DNA from: an uncultured Sphingomonadales bacterium
GTDB taxonomy: Bacteria > Pseudomonadota > Alphaproteobacteria > Sphingomonadales > Sphingomonadaceae
Length of the DNA: 64,000 nucleotides
NCBI GenBank assembly: GCA_903839675.1
Contig: CAIMDB010000012.1
Span: 62,001 to 126,000, forward strand
Direction: 5' to 3'
Shown: one piece after another, positions 27,997-35,297 of the stretch
How positions within the stretch are numbered: position 1 is the first letter of the stretch
Layout of the letters: each line of letters opens with the position of its first letter
The notes under the pieces: generated by a model
The model's database searches: none
What the model saw: only the letters and a program-made list of their open reading frames with translations
What the model was told of the DNA's origin: nothing
Translations under genes and position numbers: made by a program

Positions 27997-29166
27997 CTAC
28001 ACTGAAGTTGATTTCGCCTTTTTGGCGGCCCGTGCCCGGGCGATGAGCCCTGCTGCAGCGCCGCCGAAGAGAAGGAGCATCGGCGGGGCTGGGACGTCAT
28101 TTCCGCTCGAGCCGCCATTGCTGCTGGACCCACCGTTGCTGCTGGAGCCATTTGAGGAGGACGACGTCGAGGTTGAGGTCGACGTGGAACTGGTCGATCC
28201 GCCAAAGCTCGATGACGTGCTCGTGCTGCTTGATACGTTGCCGGAAGAGCTCGACGTGCTGGAGACGTTGCCCGAGGAGCTGGAAGAGCTGGAGACGTTA
28301 CCAGATGAGCTTGATGTGCTTGAGACCGTCCCGCTGGAGGTGGACGATGATGAGCCCCCGGTCGAAGACGTGCTGGAAACGGTGCCCGAAGAGGTCGAGC
28401 TGGACGAACCGCCCGTGGACGATGTGCTCGACACGCTGCCTGATGAGGTCGACGAACCACCGGTAGACGACGTGCTCGACACCGTGCCTGATGAGGTCGA
28501 CGAACCGCCAGTAGACGATGTGCTGGAAACGCCGCCGGTCGATGTGGAAAGACCACCGGTCGACGTTGATGATCCGCCGGTTGACGTCGAAACGCCGCCC
28601 GTTGAGGTGGATGACCCGCCGGTCGAGGTCGAAACACCGCCCGTTGAAGTCGATGATCCGCCCGATCCGCCCGACGACGTGGATGTCGAACCGCCGCTGC
28701 TGGTCGAAGACACAACAATGCTGCCACCGCCGCCGCCGCCGCCAAAGAAGCCACCGCCGACAAAGCCGCCACCTCCACCTCCGCCGAAGCCGCCGCCAAA
28801 ACCACCGATTGGGCCGCCACCAATGACGACCGGGACACCACCGCCGCCGCCCGACATGACCGGCTGCGCCTCAGACAGGCGAGAGCGCAGCGGCTCTTGA
28901 CCGGCAGATGCGAGGCGGATTGTCTGCGGCGCGCAAGACATGCTGGTTGTCGTCGTTGTTACCCGCTTAATACGCTTGACCACACGACCGTTCGACCGCG
29001 GGGCTGCTGCGAGCCTTTGCCGGACGACCTTTTTGACCTTGGGAGCAGGTGCGGAATAGGAAGACCGCAGGGGCTGGGCCTGGGTCGCATGCATGGCGCC
29101 ACCGCCAATAACCGCTCCACCGCATGCGCAAGCGCAAAGTTTTGTCAGTGCCATACGAACAGACAT
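27997..29166 (-). CDS. Repeat-rich PEP-CTERM-type surface protein
   Basis: 389 residues from ATG 29166. An N-terminal hydrophobic segment (LCACACGGAVIGGGA) serves as signal or anchor. A basic stretch (50-75) and a glycine-rich stretch (about 110-150) follow. Residues about 150-355 are Ser/Thr/Gly repeats of three kinds: a 14-residue GGSSTSTGGVSTST unit, a 15-16-residue SSGTVSSTSSTGG unit, and a 10-residue SSGNVSSTSS unit. It ends with VPAPP, a hydrophobic helix and basic residues, the PEP-CTERM sorting signal read by exosortase. Heavy glycosylation is plausible. Function unknown. Confidence 0.82.
   Translation of the reverse strand: MSVRMALTKLCACACGGAVIGGGAMHATQAQPLRSSYSAPAPKVKKVVRQRLAAAPRSNGRVVKRIKRVTTTTTSMSCAPQTIRLASAGQEPLRSRLSEAQPVMSGGGGGVPVVIGGGPIGGFGGGFGGGGGGGFVGGGFFGGGGGGGSIVVSSTSSGGSTSTSSGGSGGSSTSTGGVSTSTGGSSTSTGGVSTSTGGSSTSTGGLSTSTGGVSSTSSTGGSSTSSGTVSSTSSTGGSSTSSGSVSSTSSTGGSSSSTSSGTVSSTSSTGGSSSSTSSGTVSSTSSSSGNVSSSSSSSGNVSSTSSSSGNVSSSTSTSSSFGGSTSSTSTSTSTSSSSNGSSSNGGSSSNGGSSGNDVPAPPMLLLFGGAAAGLIARARAAKKAKSTSV
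28140..28720 (-). repeat. Coding tandem repeats in the PEP-CTERM gene
   Basis: About 0.6 kb of imperfect tandem repeats, phased with codons: 42-base units in the upstream half of the block (28530-28660 most regular), then 45-48-base and 30-base units. They encode the Ser/Thr/Gly array and are likely to vary in copy number between strains by slippage or recombination. Confidence 0.75.
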
Positions 29167-29531
29167 GGCGTTCAACCCCTTTTACTCGTCACCCGGCCAA
29201 CAAGCTCGTTGCCGCGTCGACAGAAACAATGGGGCTGGATTGCTTAAGACGTTACGACGCCGCAACCGGATTAACCGTCTTTCCTGCCATTTTGACGGTT
29301 CCATCTGCCGCAACGGAACAACGGTTATGGTTAATGTGCCAAATAGGGTCTGTTTCTGGGACATTTATCAAACCACTGTCTTTAATTTGTCTCGGCACGC
29401 TGCACCCTTGATGCAAGAACTTTGCGGTGATTCGCCCGCTTGTGCCTCCGAAATGGGGTCATTATAGCGCGGCTCACGACAGGTCCCGGCGCATGCCGGA
29501 TCCAAGGCTGAAAGCCAGGGAGTTTCGGGTT
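29167..29531. other. Gene-free region between the PEP-CTERM gene and dksA
   Basis: 365 bases with no supportable gene. It should hold the divergent promoters of both neighbours. A good dksA promoter candidate is at 29440-29468; for the other strand I see no clear one. A frame extends dksA back to 29427 but lacks family similarity. Confidence 0.6.
29440..29468 (+). promoter_or_regulatory. Probable dksA promoter
   Basis: TTGTGC (29440-29445) and TATAGC (29463-29468) with a 17-base spacer, giving a leader of about 60 bases before the dksA ATG. Confidence 0.4.
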
Positions 29532-29978
29532 ATGGCGAATGCGATCAACGGTCAGGGAGATTCGATTGACGCTGTCGATATCGACTACCGCCCGAGCGAA
29601 GACGAAGAGTTCATGAACGCCCGTCAATTGGCGTATTTTCGAAAGAAGTTGCTCGACTGGAAAGAGTCGATCCTGAAGGAAGCGCAGGATACATTGAATA
29701 CGCTTCAGAACGAGCCATTGCGTGAACCAGATCTAACAGACCGCGCGTCGAGCGAGACAGATTGGTCCATTGAGCTTCGCACGCGGGACCGGCAACGTAA
29801 GCTCATTTCAAAAATTGATTCCGCGCTTCGCCGCATTGAAGAAGGCGAATACGGTTACTGTGAAGTCACAGGAGAGCCCATTTCTTTGGGGCGGCTTGAA
29901 GCACGGCCTATTGCGACAATGACCGTTGAAGCGCAGGAAGCCCATGAGCGGCAGGAAAAAATTTCACGTGACGAATGA
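29532..29978 (+). CDS. dksA: RNA polymerase-binding transcription factor DksA (zinc-finger-less form)
   Basis: 148 residues from ATG 29532. The coiled-coil carries the tip motif D67-x-x-D70-x-A72 that enters the polymerase secondary channel. The globular end has only C110 where classical DksA has four cysteines (YGYCEVTGEPISLGRLEARP), so it cannot hold zinc in the usual way; this is a known variant in alphaproteobacteria. It should mediate, with ppGpp, the stringent response. It overlaps the PilZ gene by four bases. Confidence 0.93.
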   Translation: MANAINGQGDSIDAVDIDYRPSEDEEFMNARQLAYFRKKLLDWKESILKEAQDTLNTLQNEPLREPDLTDRASSETDWSIELRTRDRQRKLISKIDSALRRIEEGEYGYCEVTGEPISLGRLEARPIATMTVEAQEAHERQEKISRDE

Positions 29979-30424
29979 ATGATTTGGACGCCGTTTACCG
30001 ATTGAAAAGCTATTTGGATTATTCGGACGCTATGGCCAGTGTACCAAACTCCAGCGACGATGATGCGTTGAATGCGCGAGGGCAGCGTTCGACCAATCGG
30101 TCCAGCCTATTTTTGCTCGGCAAAATGGGTGTAGATGGTGGCGTTTCCAGTGAACCTATTCGCATCCGCAACCTCTCTCCGACGGGGTTGATGGCCGAAG
30201 CGCCAACCATTCTGGCTGTTGGCACCGCTGTTATTGTTGAAATGAAGAACCTGCCAATGACCAAGGGCAAGGTGGTTTGGGCAACAGATGGCCGGATGGG
30301 CATTGCTTTTAATGCCGAAATTGATCCCGCCAAAGTACGTCAACCTGTTGGCAAGGGCGAAGATCCAACGCCTGATTTTCTGAAAGTAGCACCAACGCGG
30401 CGTCCAGGTTTGAAGATGACCTGA
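29975..30424 (+). CDS. PilZ domain protein
   Basis: 149 residues. The PilZ fold is marked by IRIRNLSPTGLMAEAP (N-x-S-x-x-G) and KGKVVWATDGRMGIAF. The arginine pair needed for cyclic di-GMP binding may be in RGQRSTNR about 20 residues earlier, but its register is uncertain, so ligand binding is inferred. It is joined to dksA by an ATGA overlap, and a stem-loop (30438-30458) follows. Confidence 0.82.
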   Translation: MNDLDAVYRLKSYLDYSDAMASVPNSSDDDALNARGQRSTNRSSLFLLGKMGVDGGVSSEPIRIRNLSPTGLMAEAPTILAVGTAVIVEMKNLPMTKGKVVWATDGRMGIAFNAEIDPAKVRQPVGKGEDPTPDFLKVAPTRRPGLKMT

Positions 30425-30437
30425 TTTCGGATGCCGA

Positions 30438-30458
30438 CCTGAGGCAGATCGCCTCAGG
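30438..30458. terminator. Stem-loop between convergent PilZ and YdcH genes
   Basis: CCTGAGGC and GCCTCAGG form an eight-base perfect stem with a five-base loop, 14 bases after the PilZ stop. No T run follows on either strand, so it may be a weak or Rho-assisted terminator. Confidence 0.4.
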
Positions 30459-30479
30459 GCAGCACACCGATCGCAACCG

Positions 30480-30635
30480 TTAGCCGGTTGCCAAGACCTC
30501 TTTAATTTTCAGCTTTTCTTTTTTGAGGCGGCTCAGTGTGAGCTGATCAGGATAGGGCCGTTGCTCTTCCTGATGGATCTTCTGGTCAAGCAAGGCGTGC
30601 TTGGCTTCGAGTGCGAAAACATGATTATGTTCCAT
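30480..30635 (-). CDS. YdcH/DUF465 family small protein
   Basis: 51 residues from ATG 30635, preceded by GGAG at suitable spacing; the longer reading back to 30728 has no family match. It is a helical hairpin: HALLDQKIHQEEQ, then a proline-marked turn (RPYPDQL) and SRLKKEKLKIKE. YdcH proteins are widespread in proteobacteria and their function is unknown. It is divergent from a second family member at 30823. Confidence 0.87.
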   Translation of the reverse strand: MEHNHVFALEAKHALLDQKIHQEEQRPYPDQLTLSRLKKEKLKIKEVLATG

Positions 30636-30685
30636 AAGCGACACTCCAGTTATTTCTGAGGCGTTGAATAGAACATCATCTGCAT

Positions 30686-30693
30686 GACATGTC
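30686..30693. promoter_or_regulatory. GACATGTC palindrome, copy 1
   Basis: Eight-base perfect palindrome about 50 bases upstream of the minus-strand YdcH start. A second identical copy is at 30781-30788 in the same intergenic region. Candidate half of a shared operator. Confidence 0.4.
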
Positions 30694-30778
30694 GCGCCCA
30701 TATTGCAGTTATCTCGACAATGGAGCATTTTCCCGCGACAGACCGAATGACCTTAAAAGAAAGTTTCGTGACAGTTTG

Positions 30779-30790
30779 CAGACATGTCTG
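30779..30790. promoter_or_regulatory. CAGACATGTCTG palindrome, copy 2
   Basis: Twelve-base perfect palindrome containing GACATGTC, ending 32 bases before the plus-strand YdcH start. It overlaps a possible promoter (TTGCAG, 17 bases, GCATAA), so a bound protein would block transcription. Confidence 0.42.
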
Positions 30791-30822
30791 GCGACTGCGC
30801 ATAAATGTTGTTGAGGAATGAG

Positions 30823-31020
30823 ATGGAACAGCAATTCATGCGCGCGCGGCTCGAATCACTCCGAGAAGAGCATCGGGATTTGGACGCTGCCATTGACGCG
30901 TTGCGGGAAACGGTCGTGCATGATCAGGTGCGCTTAGCGCGTCTCAAAAAGCGCAAATTGGCGCTGCGTGATGAGATTGCAGCGATTGAGTCGCATCTCA
31001 TTCCGGATATTATCGCCTGA
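30823..31020 (+). CDS. YdcH/DUF465 family small protein
   Basis: 65 residues from ATG 30823. It is almost wholly helical, with REEHRDLDAAIDAL and VRLARLKKRKLALRDEI forming the usual antiparallel pair. It is a paralogue of the 30480-30635 protein with the same closing L-K-K/R-K pattern. Unknown function. A near-palindrome (31019-31040) begins in its stop codon and DUF1465 follows. Confidence 0.87.
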   Translation: MEQQFMRARLESLREEHRDLDAAIDALRETVVHDQVRLARLKKRKLALRDEIAAIESHLIPDIIA

Positions 31021-31040
31021 AACGCCGTTAACGCCGTTTC
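31019..31040. promoter_or_regulatory. 22-base near-palindrome centred on CGTTAACG
   Basis: GAAACG-C-CGTTAACG-C-CGTTTC: arms and centre are self-complementary with one mismatched pair of positions. It sits between the second YdcH gene and DUF1465, 40 bases before the DUF1465 ATG. Operator or weak terminator; not decidable here. Confidence 0.35.
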
Positions 31041-31079
31041 TAACTGGTCGGCCATGTAGCCGCTTGTCATATCCGCCAA

Positions 31080-31538
31080 ATGGACGCGGTTGCAGCACCC
31101 CAATCAAAAGTGACGGCAAAGGTCATTGATGCGCTTTATGTGGAGGCCATGGTGCTGGCGGACGATGCGCGCGCCTATTTCGACACGTTCAGTCGCGAAG
31201 ATCGGGATGCGCTTGGCCCGGTGCTCCGGGTCGCTTTTTCATGCGAATCGCTGAAAGTGACGACACGGTTGATGCACATCATCGCCTGGCTGCTTGGGCA
31301 GCGGTCTCTAGCATCGCCTGCATCGGGGATAAACGCAAAGCCTCCCAGTAAACTGGGTGGGCCCACGGAGACGGACCTCGCATCGTTGACGGGTTTACCA
31401 GATGGCGCCCTTACACGCATTGAAGCGAGCCTCGATCTCTATGCCCGCGTTGCGCGTCTCGATGCAGAGTTGGGAAATGAGGATCAGCCCGTAAGTCCGG
31501 CCCGGGCCCTAATGGACCAATTGGCGCGCGCCTTTTAG
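31080..31538 (+). CDS. DUF1465 family protein
   Basis: 152 residues. The signature is ALYVEAMVLADDARAYFD and ESLKVTTRLMHIIAWLL. The family is confined to alphaproteobacteria as far as I know, and its function is not established; in Caulobacter a member (ZitP-independent) has been linked to cell-cycle control, but I would not transfer that. It overlaps the cupin gene tail-to-tail by four bases. Confidence 0.85.
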   Translation: MDAVAAPQSKVTAKVIDALYVEAMVLADDARAYFDTFSREDRDALGPVLRVAFSCESLKVTTRLMHIIAWLLGQRSLASPASGINAKPPSKLGGPTETDLASLTGLPDGALTRIEASLDLYARVARLDAELGNEDQPVSPARALMDQLARAF

Positions 31539-32392
31539 TCGTTCTTACCGACAAGGCCTTTGACACGACGGATCGCACGGAAGGCGAGAGACTTTGCATG
31601 GTTCTGGCTTGGAAACCGGCCCGGCGCGGTGGGTGTCAGGCCCATTTCCCGCAGCACAGAGTTAAAGCCCCGTGCATCGGCCTCCCGATAGCTCCAGTTC
31701 GACCGCCATGTGATCGACAGGGAGATCGACAGCTCTTTGCCAACCTTTACCCAATGCGGCGCCTTTACCGGAACATAGACGGCGTCACCGGGCGCAAGTG
31801 GAACTGGCTTGCCCTTAGCGGCAAACGTGTCCTGCCACACCAGATTGCGGTGTCCGCCCAAATGATAGCGTTCGTGGTCCTGATCCGAGAGCAGCTGATC
31901 GTCCACCTGCGGGAACACGGTCATGATCTTATCGCCCCGGATCTGCAGCAGAATGTTGTGCTCCGGGTCCATATGATACGGCGTCACCGCTCCCGGCGAT
32001 GAGACGAAGATGAAGCCCTGTAGCGTCAACATTTCGCCTGTTTTGGGGGCGACATAAGGCTGCAACGGTGCAAGAGCTTCGTGGAGAAGCGCGCGATAGT
32101 CGGGATCATTTTCGATCCATTTGAGAACCATCCAAGATCCATTTTGTTCGATAGAACGGACGGTTTCTTCGATGCTTAGCCCGTTGCCGGGTACGGCCGC
32201 AGGGTCGATGCCAACCGGCAATTGGCCGATATTATATTCCACGTTTTTGGGATCAATCCGCGCAGCAAACTCAGCTAGACGGTCCAGTTGAAGCAGCGGG
32301 TGGTCGACCAGCTGGTGCCTCAGGGTACCACTTGTTTCGGGATAAAGTTTGTTGAAGGTCGCCAGCGCGGCGGCGTCAAAGCTCGTAGTCAT
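31535..32392 (-). CDS. Cupin-like (JmjC-type) protein with complete iron site
   Basis: 285 residues. The facial triad of Fe(II)/2-oxoglutarate oxygenases is present: H140-x-D142 (TPYHMDPEHN) and H213 (VKAPHWVKV), with IRGDKIMTVF between. This resembles cupin_8 hydroxylases such as FIH-type enzymes, which hydroxylate proteins or small molecules. It starts three bases after the acyltransferase gene and is the last of a three-gene unit with a polysaccharide deacetylase, so an envelope-polymer substrate is a reasonable guess, not shown. Confidence 0.78.
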   Translation of the reverse strand: MTTSFDAAALATFNKLYPETSGTLRHQLVDHPLLQLDRLAEFAARIDPKNVEYNIGQLPVGIDPAAVPGNGLSIEETVRSIEQNGSWMVLKWIENDPDYRALLHEALAPLQPYVAPKTGEMLTLQGFIFVSSPGAVTPYHMDPEHNILLQIRGDKIMTVFPQVDDQLLSDQDHERYHLGGHRNLVWQDTFAAKGKPVPLAPGDAVYVPVKAPHWVKVGKELSISLSITWRSNWSYREADARGFNSVLREMGLTPTAPGRFPSQNHAKSLAFRAIRRVKGLVGKND

Positions 32393-32395
32393 CTC

Positions 32396-33556
32396 TTATA
32401 CCCCATTGTCATTCTGGCCGCGGTTGCGGAACTGTTTGATCGCCGACCACCCCGTCTCAACAAGGCGCGCAGCGCGAAACATGACAGCGGCGCGCAAGAC
32501 GTTTCGCGGCAATGCGATGCGCACGATCTCGCGCCGCCCACGCCACAAACTGTTGATCATTGGGTGATCTTCAACGGCACAACTGTCCATCCAGCCAAAG
32601 GACGGGTCGGCCAGTCGTTGAAGATTTGCCTTTTCAATGAGGATGCCCGGGGAATAGCGGGCATAATCCTCATTATAGGCAATTTTGAACGAGAAGGAGC
32701 CCGACTCTGCGAGGAAGTTGATCAACATGGCGATCGTCTCGTTGCCGACGCGCAGGCGAAGGATCTCAACGCGCCCTTGTTTCAACCCCTCGGCAATGGC
32801 AGCGCGGAAGAAGTTGCGGGTGCCATCCTCCTTGTCGAGAGCAGCCCCGTCCAGCGCTTTCCAGCCGGCCGCCTCTAGCGAGAGGAACGCCGTGATCCAC
32901 GCCGCCGCATCTGTTTCAACACGGAGATTATCAACACGGATCTCGCCAATCTCAGAAAGACGGTTTTCCAGCCGTGCGATTTCCTTCCGCTTCTTTTTGC
33001 GGACGGATTCTGACCAATATACGTCCGGTGTTGAGCCCGCCACGAGCAGCGCCCGCTGATAACGATGGACGATAGCCGCAGATCTTCCCAAATCTTTGCA
33101 CACAGCAAAAAGTGCGTCTGTAACGGGCCCACTGGCCAGCATTTCAGAGAGATAGAGGATGTCGGAACGCAGCCGACTTTCATCAAATTCTGCGATGACT
33201 TTGCGCCAAAAGAGCTCTTCCGATCCCTTGCGCACCAGTGGAACGCCCAAAAACTGATTGTAATGCAGCCAGTTCTGAAGCGCCGACAGAGGCATCCGTC
33301 CGTACCTTTGGCCATTACGCAATGGGAGCATCCCCACCAGCGCGCCGTTGGCATCGCGGACAAACAGGAATTGGACACTGTCTGGGATGGTAAGATGGCG
33401 CAGGCTCGCCTCGACAAACCAGCGTTCATAGAAGCTGTTGGGCTCGCTCGCGCATCGGGCAAGGTCATCCCACTCCGCTGCCAATTGCGCAGAGATGTCG
33501 GACGCAGACACAATGCTTGTGAGTGCATCCTTCAAGATGGGTAAGGAGGACATCAT
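32396..33556 (-). CDS. GNAT-type acyltransferase (CelD/BcsL, Acetyltransf_6)
   Basis: 386 residues from ATG 33556. The pattern SAEWDDLARCASEPNSFYERWFVEA at the N-terminus and the C-terminal half (NETIAMLINFLAESGSFSFKIAYNEDYARYSPG) matches the CelD/BcsL family of duplicated GNAT domains found in exopolysaccharide loci. The substrate is unknown. The start shares bases with the deacetylase stop (ATGA). Acting with a deacetylase, it could swap or add acyl groups on a glycan. Confidence 0.82.
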   Translation of the reverse strand: MMSSLPILKDALTSIVSASDISAQLAAEWDDLARCASEPNSFYERWFVEASLRHLTIPDSVQFLFVRDANGALVGMLPLRNGQRYGRMPLSALQNWLHYNQFLGVPLVRKGSEELFWRKVIAEFDESRLRSDILYLSEMLASGPVTDALFAVCKDLGRSAAIVHRYQRALLVAGSTPDVYWSESVRKKKRKEIARLENRLSEIGEIRVDNLRVETDAAAWITAFLSLEAAGWKALDGAALDKEDGTRNFFRAAIAEGLKQGRVEILRLRVGNETIAMLINFLAESGSFSFKIAYNEDYARYSPGILIEKANLQRLADPSFGWMDSCAVEDHPMINSLWRGRREIVRIALPRNVLRAAVMFRAARLVETGWSAIKQFRNRGQNDNGV

Positions 33557-34578
33557 TGCGGCCCGCAAAGCGCATCGGCCAAGGCGTCATAGCGCGCGGG
33601 CTTTACACCGAGGCGATCAAAGGCCTTGAAGATGGCATCCCACCAATCCCAGAAGCGCGCAAGATCAGTGCCATTTTTCGCATAGGGCGTGTGCCCGACG
33701 GCCAGCGTTGGCGAGTGGAATGAAAGGCTGAAGATATCGAGGCCATCTTCATGCAGGGCCTCAATGGCTTCAATCGCTTGCTTTACCGGAGTTCCTTCCG
33801 GCGTCAGCGGAACGCGCCTGAGTAAATCCGTCTTTGCCAAAGCGCCGTGGAGCGTGCGGCTCCGGTAAAGGGCCGGGAACTTGCGCAGGCGCCCTGTCCA
33901 ACCGCTTGTCAGCGGAAGCTCCACGATCCCCTCTGGCGTCTGCCATGGCCAGACCGGACAGTCGGCATAATTCGGCCCGTCTTCCCCCGAATAATCAAAG
34001 AGAGAACGGACAGACACATCCATGCGATAGCCAAGCTCTGCCAGATGGGACATTGTCTCAGGCCCTAGCCCATAACGCCCGGCGCGGAACACCGTTGGCG
34101 ATTTCCCGGTTAACTCCGTCATTGCCGCGGTGAGACGGCGCAGCTTTTCCCGCTGGAGAGCAACTGGCAAATTCCCAGTGAAGCTATTGCGTGGCACCAT
34201 GGCTTCGTCGTGCGGCGGATTGACCCAAGGGTGAAGATGCGCCCCAACGTCACAGGCCCCGGACTGGGCCAGATCTTTGATGATGAGCCGACTCTCGGGC
34301 CTTGTGATGACAGGATAGTCGCAAAGATAGACAGGGTGAACGCCATAGCCGTTGAAACGTGCCGTGGCCTCTCTAAGGGCGGATATGGCGACAGTGCTGT
34401 TGGCCGCGCGCGAAAAATCTGCCTTCCAATCAAATTCTTCTTCCGTATCAACGAATATGATGAACCGTCGGCCAAAGTCCTGGTGCGGCCTTAAGCGCTG
34501 CCCAGGAGCAATGGGGCACGGGGCGGTATCACCGCCTGAGAGCCGTGCAGGCGCCAGATTGGGGTCCATATAGGTCAT
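33553..34578 (-). CDS. Polysaccharide deacetylase (NodB-like, WalW type)
   Basis: 341 residues. The NodB metal site is recognisable: FVDTEEEFDW (D44) and GAHLHPW (H114, H116). A long C-terminal part with GHTPYAKNGTDL is typical of WalW-like proteins. Such enzymes remove acetyl groups from N-acetylated sugars of surface polymers; no signal peptide is seen, so it may act on a cytoplasmic lipid-linked precursor. It is first in the unit with the GNAT and cupin genes. Confidence 0.84.
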   Translation of the reverse strand: MTYMDPNLAPARLSGGDTAPCPIAPGQRLRPHQDFGRRFIIFVDTEEEFDWKADFSRAANSTVAISALREATARFNGYGVHPVYLCDYPVITRPESRLIIKDLAQSGACDVGAHLHPWVNPPHDEAMVPRNSFTGNLPVALQREKLRRLTAAMTELTGKSPTVFRAGRYGLGPETMSHLAELGYRMDVSVRSLFDYSGEDGPNYADCPVWPWQTPEGIVELPLTSGWTGRLRKFPALYRSRTLHGALAKTDLLRRVPLTPEGTPVKQAIEAIEALHEDGLDIFSLSFHSPTLAVGHTPYAKNGTDLARFWDWWDAIFKAFDRLGVKPARYDALADALCGPQ

Positions 34579-34649
34579 GACAATGGCCCGAATAACGTTG
34601 CCATCCTAAGGATTTGCTAAATCGGGCAATCCACACCAATGCTTCGCCT

Positions 34650-35252
34650 GTGATTATTCGGACCAACGCGATTGTCTGTGCGCTTCGGCCTCATGGTGAA
34701 CATGGCGTCATTGCGCGCCTTATGACGCCGGATCATGGCCTTATCGCGGGCTATGTTCGGGGTGGACGCTCCCGCACGATGCGCCCCATCCTGATTGCCG
34801 CAAATGCCGTCACTGCAGAATTTAGGGAACGAAATGCAGGCCAGTTGGCTGGGCTCACTGTTGAGCTCCTCACGTCCCGTGCACCATTGATGACGGAACC
34901 ACTGGCCTCTGCTGCCTTGGAGTGGTGCTGCGCGGTGACGGCGTCCACCCTACCGGACGAACAGCCATATCCCGAAATATATCAATCACTTGATGCTGTT
35001 ATTTCAGCCATTGAGTCAGCTAATCTGGTGCGGGATTGGGCAGGGGCTCTAGCCGCCTATGAGCTGCTTCTTCTCCGATCATTGGGATATGGGGCTGGAT
35101 CGACAGATATCCCTCGCGAATGGAACGAAACACTCACGCTGCTCAATGCCAATGGCGCGCAATTGGGCCGCCACATCTTTCAGGGACGCGCAACAGATGT
35201 GCTCAGCGCACGCGACCGGTTGATGGAAAGGATGAAAAGGGCAGTTGCGTAA
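34650..35252 (+). CDS. recO: DNA repair protein RecO
   Basis: 200 residues from a GTG at 34650 (a TTG at 34614 gives 212; its SD-like AAGGA is only one base away). The N-terminal OB fold is marked by NAIVCALRPHGEHGVIARLMTPDHGLIAGYVRGGRS. No cysteine zinc cluster is visible. RecO helps load RecA on single-stranded DNA with RecR and RecF. It is divergent from the deacetylase and precedes leuB by 45 bases. Confidence 0.9.
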   Translation: MIIRTNAIVCALRPHGEHGVIARLMTPDHGLIAGYVRGGRSRTMRPILIAANAVTAEFRERNAGQLAGLTVELLTSRAPLMTEPLASAALEWCCAVTASTLPDEQPYPEIYQSLDAVISAIESANLVRDWAGALAAYELLLLRSLGYGAGSTDIPREWNETLTLLNANGAQLGRHIFQGRATDVLSARDRLMERMKRAVA

Positions 35253-35297
35253 TGGCGCGCTTCCGGCCATTTGCGCGGCCAAACGGAGGAAAACAAC

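Noticed and set aside
28140-28720. CRISPR-like regular repeats
   Set aside because: The units are in codon phase, differ in length, have no unique spacers and encode a low-complexity protein region. No cas genes are near.
27716-28900. Long plus-strand open frame rich in Pro, Asp, Val and Glu opposite the PEP-CTERM gene
   Set aside because: It is the antisense image of the Ser/Thr/Gly repeats. The minus-strand frame has a signal segment, a PEP-CTERM tail and a terminator; the plus frame has none and overlaps serS.
29427-29531. N-terminal extension of DksA
   Set aside because: It would cover the likely promoter and has no family similarity; ATG 29532 matches the family start.
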